Shown: positions 26,486 through 36,010, counted from the stretch's first letter. The stretch is 64,000 nt of DNA from Acidobacteriota bacterium (GCA_018268915.1 JAFDVQ010000004.1:62001-126000); one strand, 5' to 3'. Numbers and translations: made by a program. Notes: generated by a model not told the origin, from the letters alone.

Positions 26486-26597
26486 TCAGATCCGGCGATC
26501 TGTAGGCGGCATGGAAGCCGCTTGAAACGCTCAACTTCTTGACCTGAAGAAGAAGGGAATCCGGACCGGGAGCCGCTACTTAACTCAAGCAGCCCAG

Positions 26598-26606
26598 TGA
26601 TATACT
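26598..26606 (+). promoter_or_regulatory. Possible extended -10 promoter of yebC
   Basis: TG-A-TATACT at 26598-26606 matches an extended -10 element about 100 bases upstream of the yebC start. No good -35 hexamer is present at the normal distance. This is a sequence resemblance only. Confidence 0.35.
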
Positions 26607-26701
26607 CACAAGGGCAGCGCGGCTCTTTTGGATCCCCTTTTTAGCATGTCTCTGGGTGGGGAAAGAACGCGCCCGTATTTCTACGACTCATAGAGGTTCC
26701 C

Positions 26702-27448
26702 ATGTCCGGCCATTCGAAATGGGCGACAATCAAGCACAAAAAAGGCGCGCTCGATGCTAAGCGCGGCAAGATATTCACCCGCCTGCTGAAGGAAATCGCA
26801 GTGGCGGCAAAGGGCGGCGGGAACCCGGACACCAACGCACGGCTTCGCACTGCTGTTGCTGCCGCAAAGGCTGAAAACATGCCGCAGGACAACATCAAGC
26901 GGGCCATTCAGCGCGGCACGGGCGAACTCGAGGGCGTGAGCTACGAGGAAATCACGTTTGAAGGTTATGGCCCCGGCGGAGTGGCAATCGTGGTGGAAGC
27001 GCTGACCGACAATCGCAATCGCACCGTGAGCGAAATCCGCCACGCCTTCTCAAAGAATGGTGGCAATCTTGGCTCGACCGGTTCGGTTCTGCATATGTTC
27101 ACGAAGAAGGGCGTCATCGACATCGAGAAGGGCAATGCCACCGAAGAAAAATTGATGGACATCGTCCTCGAGCACGGCGGGGAAGACCTGCGTGACGAGG
27201 GTGAAGTTTGGGAGATCGTAACTGACCCCCACTCATTCGAAGCTGTTCTGTCCGCGGTAAAGGCTGCAAATATCGCTCTGGCTTCCAGTGAGGTCACCAT
27301 GCTCGCGTCAACTTATACGAAGCTTGAAGGTCCGGCGGCGAGCCAGATGCTCCGTCTGCTTGAAGCGCTTGAAGACTTCGACGATACCCAGAACGTCTAT
27401 TCTAACTTCGATATGAGTGCCGAACAGATGGAGCAGGTAGCGGGATAA
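26702..27448 (+). CDS. yebC: YebC/PmpR family protein
   Basis: A 248-aa protein that starts with the family signature [20 protein letters not shown] and continues with [15 protein letters not shown]. Later blocks include [31 protein letters not shown] and the C-terminal [15 protein letters not shown]. YebC-type proteins have been described as transcription regulators, and more recently as factors that help ribosomes translate proline runs. Length is standard. A clear terminator follows within 50 bases. Confidence 0.96.
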   Translation: MSGHSKWATIKHKKGALDAKRGKIFTRLLKEIAVAAKGGGNPDTNARLRTAVAAAKAENMPQDNIKRAIQRGTGELEGVSYEEITFEGYGPGGVAIVVEALTDNRNRTVSEIRHAFSKNGGNLGSTGSVLHMFTKKGVIDIEKGNATEEKLMDIVLEHGGEDLRDEGEVWEIVTDPHSFEAVLSAVKAANIALASSEVTMLASTYTKLEGPAASQMLRLLEALEDFDDTQNVYSNFDMSAEQMEQVAG

Positions 27449-27472
27449 GCAAGATACAGGCTGGCAATACCG

Positions 27473-27498
27473 GGCCGCCTGAACATGGCGGCCTTTTT
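27473..27498 (+). terminator. Rho-independent terminator after yebC
   Basis: A perfect 7-bp GGCCGCC/GGCGGCC stem with a 7-base loop is followed directly by five T. It lies 24 bases past the yebC stop. Confidence 0.88.
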
Positions 27499-27531
27499 CA
27501 TGCGAAACAGATTTTCAAGACAGGAACAAAA

Positions 27532-28242
27532 TTGACCTCAACTGCGAAGTTTCTTGTGCTGATGATGCTGGGCCTCAGCGCGTGCGTCCCCGCGTCAACA
27601 CAGGCCAAAAAGACAGAGAACGACTCGCCCGTTGCTCAGGTGCGAAATGACAAAAGCTGGGAATACGGACCCTTCGTCAACTTTGGAAATGGTATAGGCG
27701 GCAACCGTTCCCACTATTGGTTCTTCGCCGCCGGCGGCCAGGTCGGAAAGATTCTGACACCCCCTGTTCATGCCGGCATTCTGAGCGGACAGTTCGAATT
27801 CGGCGCGAACATTATGCCTTTCTGGCAGGCCTACACACCTGCAGCAGGCGAGCGGACATTTGAATTTCAGGGGCAAACCTACACTTACCCATTTGGCGGC
27901 GGGACGTTTACTGGCGCAAGCATCACCCCTGTGATCTTTCGCTGGAACTTTCTGACGCGCTCACCGCGCATTCAGCCATGGTTTCAGGGCGCGGGTGGTC
28001 TCATCTACACGACCCACAAGTTTCCGCCCGACATTCTGGTGGAGAAGGGAACACCAGGAGGAACCTCGGTGTGGAATTTCTCTCCGCAAGGCGGTGTTGG
28101 CATCCATTACTTCACACGCCCTAAACGCTCGATCGATTTAGGGGTGAACGCGATACACATTTCATCGGCTTCGCTTGGTGATCGTAATCCGGGCGTAAAT
28201 GCCCTCTGGCAGATCCAGCTCGGCTACACGTACTGGAAATAG
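27532..28242 (+). CDS. PagL-like lipid A 3-O-deacylase (acyloxyacyl hydrolase) family protein
   Basis: A 236-aa outer-membrane-type protein with a signal peptide (MTSTAKFLVLMMLGLSACV, a possible lipobox at SAC). The rest is a series of alternating beta strands that would form a small barrel. Near the C-terminus NAIHISSASLGDRNPGVN matches the PagL catalytic region with its His-x-Ser pair and conserved Asn-Pro-Gly. PagL removes the 3-O acyl chain of lipid A. The start is a TTG at 27532 with a CAGGA element upstream. It lies just after the yebC terminator. Activity cannot be deduced from motifs alone. Confidence 0.72.
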   Translation: MTSTAKFLVLMMLGLSACVPASTQAKKTENDSPVAQVRNDKSWEYGPFVNFGNGIGGNRSHYWFFAAGGQVGKILTPPVHAGILSGQFEFGANIMPFWQAYTPAAGERTFEFQGQTYTYPFGGGTFTGASITPVIFRWNFLTRSPRIQPWFQGAGGLIYTTHKFPPDILVEKGTPGGTSVWNFSPQGGVGIHYFTRPKRSIDLGVNAIHISSASLGDRNPGVNALWQIQLGYTYWK

Positions 28243-28290
28243 GCGAGCTAACTCTGCATCTCTCGCTGATCAGGGTTGCGAAAGAAGGAT

Positions 28291-29226
28291 ATGAAAGACC
28301 AGGTTGTCGAGTGCGTTCCAAACTTCTCTGAGGGCAGGGACGCACGACGTGTCGAAGTCATCGTCGCTGCAATGCGACTGGATGGCGTGCGCCTCCTCGA
28401 CTGGTCAATGGATCCTGATCACAACCGATCGATTGTCACTATCGCAGGCGAGCCTTCGCTGGTCCTTGAATCAGCTCTTCGTGGAGTCGGCAAAGCCGTC
28501 GAACTGATCGACCTCACCGGCCAGGAGGGTCTGCATCCACGCATCGGCGCAGCAGACGTCGTTCCATTTGTCCCGGTCACGGGCATCAAGCTTGAACAAT
28601 GCGTCATGCTCGCGCGTCAGGCGGGGCTCGAGATCTGGCGGCGGTTCGGCGTGCCTGTGTATTTCTATGAAGCTGCGGCATCGCGTCCTGATCGAGCCAA
28701 TCTTGAAGAGGTGCGGCGAGGGCAGTTTGAGGGACTTCGCGATGCGGTTCGCAAAGAAGCCGCACGCCGGCCCGATCTGGGCGGCCCAGGTCTGCATCCT
28801 ACTGCGGGCGCGTGTGCTGTCGGTGCGCGCAAGTTTCTTGTCACCTACTGCCTCTATCTCGACTCCACAGACGTGGGTGTCGCCCGGACCATAGCTCGCG
28901 AAGTCCGTGCAGTCTTCAGTGGCTCGCACGGCGTTAAGGCTATGGGCCTGCTGGTTCATGGGCGCGCGCAACTCTCCATGAACATCACAGACTTCAAAGC
29001 GACCCCACTTTCGCAGGTCTACAGCACTGTGTCCCGCCTGGCTGCGAAGCACAAGACTGCCACAGTTGAGGGTGAGGTCACGGGCCTCATCCCCGAGGCG
29101 GCATGCGAGCGCGAAAGTGAATGGATGCGTCAGTTAAATGATTTCGACGATCAGACGAAGGTCCTCGAGCGCCGGCTGGATACACCGCTGGAATGGCCCG
29201 ACGAGAGTAACAGTACCAATAGATAG
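28291..29226 (+). CDS. ftcD: Glutamate formimidoyltransferase
   Basis: A 311-aa protein beginning VVECVPNFSEGRDARRVE, the family N-terminus. It also has LLDWSMDPDHNRSIVTIAG, GLHPRIGAADVVPFVPV and the later GPGLHPTAGACAVGARKFLV block that lines the folate site. It transfers the formimino group of formiminoglutamate to tetrahydrofolate in histidine breakdown. Only the transferase domain is present; the cyclodeaminase domain of the animal enzyme is absent. The ATG at 28291 has an AAGGA site. No hut genes lie beside it. Confidence 0.92.
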   Translation: MKDQVVECVPNFSEGRDARRVEVIVAAMRLDGVRLLDWSMDPDHNRSIVTIAGEPSLVLESALRGVGKAVELIDLTGQEGLHPRIGAADVVPFVPVTGIKLEQCVMLARQAGLEIWRRFGVPVYFYEAAASRPDRANLEEVRRGQFEGLRDAVRKEAARRPDLGGPGLHPTAGACAVGARKFLVTYCLYLDSTDVGVARTIAREVRAVFSGSHGVKAMGLLVHGRAQLSMNITDFKATPLSQVYSTVSRLAAKHKTATVEGEVTGLIPEAACERESEWMRQLNDFDDQTKVLERRLDTPLEWPDESNSTNR

Positions 29227-29260
29227 ACTCGGGGCGTCTAAGAATCAGTACAGGGGTAGA

Positions 29261-30292
29261 ATGAGTGTGCAGGATCTCGTAAATCCTCTTGCCCCTAAAG
29301 CTATACACGGCAAGCCGTTGGCTTCCCGGAGGATGAAAGTGCTAAATAATCTAGCCAAATTTTCGTTGCCGGCCCTGGTTGTTGCCGGAGCAATGTCAGC
29401 ATCGGCTGCGCAGCTCACGGGCGATGCCCGTGCAGCTATTCCGCACGATGTGCAGCAGTTAGTCGTCATCGACTACAGGGCGATGCAGAACTCCAACACC
29501 GCCATGCAGCTTCGTGACCGTGTGATGCCGCCGGATCTGAAGCAATTCGAAGAGGCACTCCGCCGTTCTGGTTTGAACGACAATCACGATGTCGATCAGC
29601 TCGCGTTCGCCCTCTTCCGGCTTGGAAGTTCGACTGACTCGCTCGAGACCGTCGGCATCGCGCAGGGACAGTTCGACATGGACAGCATCATGGCCAACTT
29701 CAAAAAGCAGAAAGTTGTGCCGAAGCTGGTCCGCGGCAACAAGACCTTCCCTCTATCTAAGACCGGAATGGTCCTTTGCTTCGTCGATCCCTCGACCATG
29801 GTCTTCGGCAGCCCTGAAGCCGTGAAGGCCGCACTCGACGTTCGGGACGGCCTCAAGCCAGGCATGCTGACAAATGGCAGCATCATGGACGCGATGCGTT
29901 CGGTAGACTCTCAGCCGCTCTGGAGCGTTCTCGACAAGAGCGGAACCCAGATCATGATGAAGCAGGTGCTGGGTGAAGCGGGCTCTGTTGCGGATTACGA
30001 ATCTGTCCGCAAGCGCCTCGATTCCTCTTGGTACGGCATGGACTTCCAGCACGGCGTGAAGTTTAACCTGACAATCTCGACCGGCGACTCTTTTGCAGCG
30101 GCAACGGTTTCATCACTGCTTTCAGCAGCGGTCATTTACAAAAAGATGAGTGGGAACGAGATCGAGAAGGCAGCGCTGGCGGCAACGGACATCAGTTCCA
30201 ATTCCGGGCTGCTCAATATCCACTTCGCCACATCAGACAATGACTTCAATAGTCTCTTGAATTCATCGCTGTTCCAGAGCATGGTGCGTTAG
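29261..30292 (+). CDS. Exported protein of unknown function, acidobacterial type
   Basis: A 343-aa protein (319 aa if the ATG at 29333 is used). A signal peptide lies at KVLNNLAKFSLPALVVAGAM, cut after SASA. The mature part contains DVQQLVVIDYRAMQNS, a repeated mixed alpha/beta pattern and LFRLGSSTDSLETVGIAQGQF. No catalytic motif was recognised. The start at 29261 has an AGGGG element, whereas the 29333 ATG has a GGAGG that abuts it directly. The upstream choice gives an unusually long n-region, so the true start is uncertain. A strong terminator follows. Confidence 0.72.
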   Translation: MSVQDLVNPLAPKAIHGKPLASRRMKVLNNLAKFSLPALVVAGAMSASAAQLTGDARAAIPHDVQQLVVIDYRAMQNSNTAMQLRDRVMPPDLKQFEEALRRSGLNDNHDVDQLAFALFRLGSSTDSLETVGIAQGQFDMDSIMANFKKQKVVPKLVRGNKTFPLSKTGMVLCFVDPSTMVFGSPEAVKAALDVRDGLKPGMLTNGSIMDAMRSVDSQPLWSVLDKSGTQIMMKQVLGEAGSVADYESVRKRLDSSWYGMDFQHGVKFNLTISTGDSFAAATVSSLLSAAVIYKKMSGNEIEKAALAATDISSNSGLLNIHFATSDNDFNSLLNSSLFQSMVR

Positions 30293-30312
30293 CGTCGAAT
30301 CAAGCAATCCAG

Positions 30313-30347
30313 ACAGAATGGGGGCTTCGGCTCCCATTCTGTTTTTG
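30313..30347 (+). terminator. Rho-independent terminator
   Basis: A 13-bp stem (ACAGAATGGGGGC with GCTCCCATTCTGT, one G-T pair) with a TTCG loop is followed by TTTTT. It lies just after the exported-protein gene that ends at 30292. Confidence 0.9.
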
Positions 30348-30370
30348 ACAGTGATTGTTTGCCATGCAGA

Positions 30371-30748
30371 TCAGTTGGTGGGATTCAAAGTTGGATGAAA
30401 TTCTGCCTTACCGTTGGGCAGAAGGTCGATATCGATGTTGCCTTCCTGCTTCTCGTGCAATGTCGGCCCGTTGATCTGGATCTGCTTTCCACTTGCGTCT
30501 GTGTAGAGAATCTTCAGCAAACCACTCCCTCGAGTTTGTATCCGGTGGCGGACTTGAGCGCTCGCGGCCACTGCATCCGCCCCAAAGCTCGCACTGGGAT
30601 AATCGACCTCGAGCAGTGAGATCGGTGCACCTGTATTGTTCTTCACTGTCGCTTCGATGTGATACGAGTGGCAGGCCGTCAATAGACAAATGCAGGCAGA
30701 AAGAGCGATCCAGAATATCCGTCTCCCAAATTTTGCTGGTTGATTCAC
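30371..30748 (-). CDS. Small lipoprotein of unknown function
   Basis: A 125-aa protein with a basic N-terminus, a hydrophobic segment and a lipobox (CICLLTAC) that predicts acylation at the Cys. The mature part begins HSYHIEATVKNNTGAPISLLEVDYPS, a beta-rich pattern, and ends KAEFHPTLNPTN. The start overlaps the lpxD stop by four bases, so it is translationally coupled to lpxD. No function is known to me. An envelope role is likely from location. Confidence 0.78.
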   Translation of the reverse strand: MNQPAKFGRRIFWIALSACICLLTACHSYHIEATVKNNTGAPISLLEVDYPSASFGADAVAASAQVRHRIQTRGSGLLKILYTDASGKQIQINGPTLHEKQEGNIDIDLLPNGKAEFHPTLNPTN

Positions 30749-31797
30749 TCTTTCGCTCCCGTTGCCTTAGCAGTGGACTCATCTTGCGCAACGGCCGGTA
30801 GCCGCTTCTCCAGGCGATCGATCCGCCTAAGCAACTCAGGCAGCCGTTGAAAAATCGTTACGGCCCGCAGCCAAACGCGGTTATCAAACCCCGGCGAACC
30901 CGAAATCATCTTCCCGGCCGGAATATCGTGGCTCACTGCCGACTGCGCTGTCAGGATCACCCCATCGCCGACGGTGCAGTGCCCTGCGACGCCTGTCTGT
31001 CCGGCCAGAATCACGTTGTCGCCAATCACTGACGATCCAGCTAGCCCTGTCTGCGCGCAGATCAGGGAGTTCTTCCCGACGCGCGACCCGTGCCCAACCT
31101 GAACGAGATTGTCGATCTTGCTTCCGTCTCCAATCTCCGTTGAGCCGACGGTCGCGCGGTCGACACACGCGTTCGCCTGTACATCGACGCGATCACCAAG
31201 TCGAACGGGTCCTGACTGCGGAATCTTTACCCAATGCCCGTGCTCATTTTTCGAGAATCCGAATCCATCGGCTCCGACAATCGCACCGTTTTCCAGCGTG
31301 ACGTCGTCTCCCAGTTCGCAGTGCTCTCGCACCACTGCATGAGCATGAGCGAAAAGTTTCCGCCCCGCCTTCACGTTCGGATAGAGCACCACGTGAGGAA
31401 GCAGCGTTGCTCCCGGACCGAGCTTCACATTGGGACCGACCACAACGTATGCCCCGATATGCGCTCCTTCGCCAATCTCCGCAGTGGGGTCGACGACAGC
31501 CGTCGGATGAACACCGGGTGCGTATGCTGGCGCCTGGTAGAACATCCCCAGCGCTCGCGAGAAGGCGTGATACGGGTTCTTCAAACGCAGCGTCGGCGTC
31601 TCGATCTCTGGGAATTCAGGCTCGACCAGGACCGCCGCAGCCTTTGTCTTCTTGGCAAGGCCCGCATACTTGGGATTCGCGACGAATGTAATCTCCGACG
31701 CCCCAGCCTCTTCAATTCCTTTCACACCCGTAACTTCCACATCGGGATTGCCGCGTAGTTCGGCACCTAACCGGCTTGCCAGTTCTCCGAGCTTCAT
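30745..31797 (-). CDS. lpxD: UDP-3-O-(3-hydroxyacyl)glucosamine N-acyltransferase LpxD
   Basis: A 350-aa left-handed beta-helix acyltransferase. The N-terminal uridine-binding domain contains VTGVKGIEEAGASEITFVANPKY. The hexapeptide repeats run from HPTAVVDPTAEIGEGAHIG to about residue 290. The segment NGAIVGADGFGF and the active-site His in VQVGHGSRVG are family marks. A C-terminal helix (LPELLRRIDRLEKRL) completes the trimer. It adds the N-linked hydroxyacyl chain in lipid A synthesis. No other lpx gene is adjacent. Confidence 0.95.
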   Translation of the reverse strand: MKLGELASRLGAELRGNPDVEVTGVKGIEEAGASEITFVANPKYAGLAKKTKAAAVLVEPEFPEIETPTLRLKNPYHAFSRALGMFYQAPAYAPGVHPTAVVDPTAEIGEGAHIGAYVVVGPNVKLGPGATLLPHVVLYPNVKAGRKLFAHAHAVVREHCELGDDVTLENGAIVGADGFGFSKNEHGHWVKIPQSGPVRLGDRVDVQANACVDRATVGSTEIGDGSKIDNLVQVGHGSRVGKNSLICAQTGLAGSSVIGDNVILAGQTGVAGHCTVGDGVILTAQSAVSHDIPAGKMISGSPGFDNRVWLRAVTIFQRLPELLRRIDRLEKRLPAVAQDESTAKATGAKE

Positions 31798-31839
31798 CGA
31801 GAGGATTGTAATGGACTTGCCTTGATTCGCTCTGGTCAG

Positions 31840-32337
31840 CTAAGTCTCAGGTTCAGCGGGGAAGAGCTCCGGCTGTTGTTCTGTCCGACGTCTATGCCCT
31901 CCGGACCCGATAAGGCTGACCACCTCGAGGCTCTGGATCGCCTGCCGCGGCACATACACCCTTTGCGTATTCGATCGCGTGTCCGGCGGGGTTACAAGTA
32001 GTCCAGCACCCGCAATAAGGGATCGGTCGTTGGGGCAGATCCCCTCCAGCTCATCCCCGTCGTTCAGCACCATTCGAAGCCACAGGCCTGACGTCCGTGG
32101 CCGAACCGCAAACCTCTTCTGCAGAAGGCGTTCCGGGTTTGAAAGATCCGAAGTCGACGAGAAATCCCGGACGTAGCAGACCCACTTCACGGTCTCCCAC
32201 CCGATCGTCAGAACCTTGCCGCCCTGGTCTAGAACCTCCAGAGCCGCCGAATCTTGCCCGAACGCTGCGCCCGCGTACCCGGCGTACCATTCGCGCGAGA
32301 ACTTGCGCACAATCACCGGCTTACGAGCAGACCCCAT
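31840..32337 (-). CDS. Uncharacterised acidobacterial protein, possible RNA- or membrane-associated regulator
   Basis: A 165-aa protein starting MGSARKPVIVRKFSREWYAG. Conserved-looking parts are WETVKWVCYVRDFSS, a basic QKRFAVRPRTSGLWLRM strand, DGDELEGICPNDRSL and VYVPRQAIQSLEVV. The second half resembles small beta-barrel effector domains, but I cannot assign a family. It has no signal or membrane helix. The ATG at 32337 lacks a strong ribosome site. A longer frame exists upstream but overlaps the next gene's promoter region and lacks conserved sequence. It is divergent from the tRNA nucleotidyltransferase-like gene. Confidence 0.65.
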   Translation of the reverse strand: MGSARKPVIVRKFSREWYAGYAGAAFGQDSAALEVLDQGGKVLTIGWETVKWVCYVRDFSSTSDLSNPERLLQKRFAVRPRTSGLWLRMVLNDGDELEGICPNDRSLIAGAGLLVTPPDTRSNTQRVYVPRQAIQSLEVVSLIGSGGHRRRTEQQPELFPAEPET

Positions 32338-32522
32338 GGCATGGATTTTCGCACGCAGAAGCCCAGCTTGCTGCCGGAAAGTCGCAAAACTGGTGCCAAT
32401 CAGGCTGGTCAACAGGTGCGGTTTATGATAAGGTACTGCTTTGCATGCTCCGGCATAATGTCCCCTAACCGCCGCTGCATCAGACACTTGCCATTGGTTT
32501 TGGAAGCGGAAGCAGGAACGGA

Positions 32523-34466
32523 ATGCCCGACTACATTTACCTTCTTGAGAACCGGCTCTCAGCCGATCAGCAGAATGCACTGCGGCAGTTGCGCGAAGTC
32601 GCCCGCGAGGCGGGCACTCTCCTTTTTCTTACCGGAGATGCCGTTCGGGACCTCACCAGCGGCCATGCCGTTCGCGACATTGAAGTGGCGGTTCAGTCCA
32701 ACGTACTGAAGCTCAAGAAGCCCATCGAGAAACTGGGTGGCCAGATCTGGGGCGAAGACGACGCCTCCCATACGCTTTACCTCTGCTTCCCGGGCACCGT
32801 TCGCGTCGACCTCGTCAGCACCCATCGCCGCGACTATCCCAAGCCCGGCAAACCTGCCTACCATTTTGCCTCCATTCAGGAGGATCTGCGCCGTCGCGAC
32901 TTTACCGCGAACGCCATGGCCATCTCGCTGAATGAGGGCTCTTACGGCCTGCTGATGGACCCGCTGAATGGCGCCGCCGATATCGAGGCACGCACCCTTC
33001 GGCTGGTTTCCAACTACGGCTTCCTGGAGGAGCCGTCGTTGATGATTCGCGCCATTCGCTACAAGGCACGTCTCGGATGGGAGCTTGATCCGCGAACACA
33101 GCAGCGCTACGAGAATGCCAAAGCGGAAAACATCATCGAGTCTCTTTCGACTCACGATCAGAGCTTCGAGCTTGAACAGATAGGGCACGAAGATGACGGC
33201 CTCAGAGTCCTGCGAGCTCTTGAGGCTGAAGGATGGATGAAGAATCTTTGTCCTTCGTGGACATCGAACAAGGCTGACGAAGAGAAGCTTAATGCGCTTC
33301 ACGAGCTTCGGGTTCAGCTTCAGGTGCAGGGAGTTCATCCCGACATGTCCGCGGCGCAGATGCAGCTGCTCACCGCGAAGCTCGCGCCGAAGGATATCGC
33401 CTCGCTCAAGAAGCAGCTTCTGCGGCCGGGTTTTGTTGAGGAGTGGAACAGCCTCGACTCACTCGCCAGTGGCTTTGCGAAGATCCTGCTCAACAAAGCC
33501 AACGCAACGCCATCCGTCACCTACAAGCTGTTCACCACGCACGATCCGGAGGCTGTACTCTGGCTCGGCTTCACCAGCAAAGACAGCGCGGTCAAGGCAA
33601 AGTACGAACTGTTCCTCAAGACCTGGCCCGAGGTGCGGCAGCGCATTCCGTACGCGCAAATGCAGGAGATGCGCATCACCCCGGAACTCGCGAACTACAA
33701 CGAGATTATCCACCAGATATTCCTGCAACTGATCGATGGCAAGCTGAATACTCCGGAAGAGACGAAGGCGTTTCTTGAGCCCTATTCTCCGCCGGCTCCC
33801 CCGCCGCAGATCACGATCAAGCGGTCGCGCGCCAAGCGTGCTGAAAAGGTCAAGGAGAAATCCTTCGACGAAGAAGAAGAGGAGTCTGAAGACGGGGATG
33901 ATGAAGAAGATCTCGACGACATCGGCGGCGGTGGTGACGACGATGATGAGCCACTCGATCTGAAGCTGCCTAAGGACGAAGATCTCGAAGAGGACGAAGA
34001 AGGCGAAGAAGAGGAAGATTCAGAGGACGAAGACGAGGACGAGAAGCCGGCTCCAAAGCGCGGTAAGCAGCCAGTTGCACCGAGGGCTGCCAAGCAAGAG
34101 GCGAAGCCAGAGAAGAAAGAACCTCCAGCCAAACATGCGGCAGAAAAGGCTCTTGCGCCTAAAGCGGCCCCTGCTGCAAAGGGAAAGCCAGAGCCTACCA
34201 AACTGGAGAAGAAGCCCGTACCTCCGCCGCCGGCAAAGAAGGCTGCGCACGCTACTCCAGCGAAACATGCTCCCGCCGCGAAACACGCAGCCAAGCCGGC
34301 TGCCAAAGCTCCCGCAAAGGCGGCCCAGGTGAAGGCTCATGCCGCCAAGCCGGCGCATAAGTCCGTACCGGCGAAAAACCACGCGGTTCCACACAAAGCC
34401 AAGCCGCACGCTCCGGCAAAGCCCGCCGCGAAGAAAGCCTCTGCTAAGGGCGGCAAGAAGCACTAA
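32523..34466 (+). CDS. CCA tRNA nucleotidyltransferase-like protein with long charged C-terminal tail
   Basis: A 647-aa protein. Residues 30-210 form a class II nucleotidyltransferase head with LTGDAVRDLTSG and RDIEVAVQ, the RRRDFTANAMA motif and the DPLNGAADIEARTLRLV and EEPSLMIRAIRYKARLG helices. The catalytic pair is D52 and E54 rather than the usual D-x-D, and the G-G before VRD is G-D. The helical body extends to about residue 410. After that there is an acidic run (about 430-505), then a Lys/Ala/Pro-rich run to the end. The family adds CCA to tRNA or A-tails to RNA. The tail may bind RNA. The altered pair makes activity uncertain. Confidence 0.82.
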   Translation: MPDYIYLLENRLSADQQNALRQLREVAREAGTLLFLTGDAVRDLTSGHAVRDIEVAVQSNVLKLKKPIEKLGGQIWGEDDASHTLYLCFPGTVRVDLVSTHRRDYPKPGKPAYHFASIQEDLRRRDFTANAMAISLNEGSYGLLMDPLNGAADIEARTLRLVSNYGFLEEPSLMIRAIRYKARLGWELDPRTQQRYENAKAENIIESLSTHDQSFELEQIGHEDDGLRVLRALEAEGWMKNLCPSWTSNKADEEKLNALHELRVQLQVQGVHPDMSAAQMQLLTAKLAPKDIASLKKQLLRPGFVEEWNSLDSLASGFAKILLNKANATPSVTYKLFTTHDPEAVLWLGFTSKDSAVKAKYELFLKTWPEVRQRIPYAQMQEMRITPELANYNEIIHQIFLQLIDGKLNTPEETKAFLEPYSPPAPPPQITIKRSRAKRAEKVKEKSFDEEEEESEDGDDEEDLDDIGGGGDDDDEPLDLKLPKDEDLEEDEEGEEEEDSEDEDEDEKPAPKRGKQPVAPRAAKQEAKPEKKEPPAKHAAEKALAPKAAPAAKGKPEPTKLEKKPVPPPPAKKAAHATPAKHAPAAKHAAKPAAKAPAKAAQVKAHAAKPAHKSVPAKNHAVPHKAKPHAPAKPAAKKASAKGGKKH

Positions 34467-34477
34467 GCAAAACATTG

Positions 34478-34508
34478 AGGGCCAGAAACTTTTCTGGCCC
34501 TTAGCTTT
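34478..34508 (+). terminator. Probable terminator after the nucleotidyltransferase-like gene
   Basis: AGGGCCAGAAA pairs with TTTCTGGCCCT across a very short loop, followed by TTAGCTTT. The stem is strong but the T-run is interrupted, so activity is likely but not certain. Confidence 0.6.
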
Positions 34509-34554
34509 CAGGTGCTATTCTCCCTGCAACCCAGTCCCGCCGGAGAACGTGTAA

Positions 34555-36000
34555 ATGCTTCGACGCCCGTCCTTTGCCTTCTTTCTGATTTTCCTGGCGC
34601 TATTCGGCGGCCTCACAGCTGTGGGTAACGCCAAGCGTGTATCGACGGGGGCGCAACCCTCCACTGCAAGCGGAGCGGGATATCGCTTCGATCGCGGCGG
34701 GTGGATGTACGTGCATCTGGAAGGCACGCCTTCCGAGATCGGCTTTCAGCACGGACAACTTCTCTCCGCGGAAATCGCAGACCTGATCAACGTGATGAAG
34801 GTGGAGACGCTGCACGACACGAAGCGCGATTGGAACTTCTATCGCGAGACTGCGCGCAAAATGCTCTGGCCCCACATCGACGCCGAGTACCAGCAGGAGC
34901 TTGAAGGAATCGCCAAAGGTGCGCAATCAAAGGGCGCAAAGCTGGACGTGTGGGACGTCGTAGCTCTCAACGGATGGTTTGAGGTTCCGTCTTACTACGT
35001 TCCCTGGCTCAACAAGCGCGAGAAAGCTGTCAATGCACCGCACATCCTTCCGGAAGGCCGCTGTTCAGCCTTTATTGCGACTGGCAGCTACACCAAGGGC
35101 GGAAAGATTGTAGTCGCACACAACAATTGGACCGGCTATGCGGACGGCGAGCGCTGGAACGTGATCTTCGATATCAAGCCGGAACACGGCCACCACATCC
35201 TCATGGATGGAGGACCTGGCTCCATCACGAGCGGCGACGACTTCGGCGAAACCGATGCCGGCCTCATCATCACAGAGACCACGATCACGCAATTCGTTGG
35301 ATGGAATCCTGAAGGCAAACCGGAATTCGTCCGTTCCCGCAAGGCCATGCAGTACGCCAACTCAATTGATGAGTACGTCTCGATCATCAAGGAAGGAAAC
35401 AATGGCGGCTATGCCAACGACTGGCTGGTCGGGGATCGGAAAACCGGCGAGATTGCATATCTCGAACTGGGCCTGAAGAACACTCCACTCCTTCGAACAA
35501 AAGACGGCTACTTCGTCAGTTCCAACTTTCCTCGCGATCCGGCCTTGATCAAAGACGAAACCGAAGGCTTCGACACTGCGAATGCTTCGAATTCGATGAA
35601 CGCAAGACATATCACATGGGAACGAAAGATGGCCGCCAACAAGGGCCAGATTGATGTGAACCTCGCGCAGGCATTTCTCGGCAATCACGAAGACAGCTTC
35701 ACCGGAAAAACGGCGCCAAGCACGAGGACACTTTGCGGTCACACAGATGGTGACCCGAAAGGCGTGCCGGAGTGGGGTGATGCTCCCTATGATCCTGAAG
35801 GCGCTGTCTCAGGAAAAGTGACTGACTCTGACATGGCCGCGAACATGTCATTGATCGCCAGAGCCGGGCATCCGTGCGGCGAAGATTTTCTCGCCGGTCC
35901 GTTTCTCGCGAAGCACACGGAGTTCAGCTACCTCAAGCCGATCCTGAGGGACATGAAGGCTGGACCCTGGACGCAGTTTACCGCTGGCCAGAAACAGTAA
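34555..36000 (+). CDS. Exported C45-type / phospholipase B-like N-terminal nucleophile hydrolase
   Basis: A 481-aa protein with a signal peptide (FAFFLIFLALFGGLTAVGNA). Residues 55-75 contain EGTPSEIGFQHGQLLSAEI, a family mark of the phospholipase B-like and C45 acyltransferase group. The likely nucleophile is Cys170 in EGRCSAFIATG. It is followed by KIVVAHNNWTGYADGERWN and GSITSGDDFGETDAGL, typical of the Ntn fold. The group cleaves or transfers acyl groups from amides or phospholipids; here the substrate is unknown. If processing occurs, cleavage before Cys170 would release the N-terminal part. It probably acts in the periplasm. Confidence 0.8.
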   Translation: MLRRPSFAFFLIFLALFGGLTAVGNAKRVSTGAQPSTASGAGYRFDRGGWMYVHLEGTPSEIGFQHGQLLSAEIADLINVMKVETLHDTKRDWNFYRETARKMLWPHIDAEYQQELEGIAKGAQSKGAKLDVWDVVALNGWFEVPSYYVPWLNKREKAVNAPHILPEGRCSAFIATGSYTKGGKIVVAHNNWTGYADGERWNVIFDIKPEHGHHILMDGGPGSITSGDDFGETDAGLIITETTITQFVGWNPEGKPEFVRSRKAMQYANSIDEYVSIIKEGNNGGYANDWLVGDRKTGEIAYLELGLKNTPLLRTKDGYFVSSNFPRDPALIKDETEGFDTANASNSMNARHITWERKMAANKGQIDVNLAQAFLGNHEDSFTGKTAPSTRTLCGHTDGDPKGVPEWGDAPYDPEGAVSGKVTDSDMAANMSLIARAGHPCGEDFLAGPFLAKHTEFSYLKPILRDMKAGPWTQFTAGQKQ

Positions 36001-36010
36001 TGAATCAACC

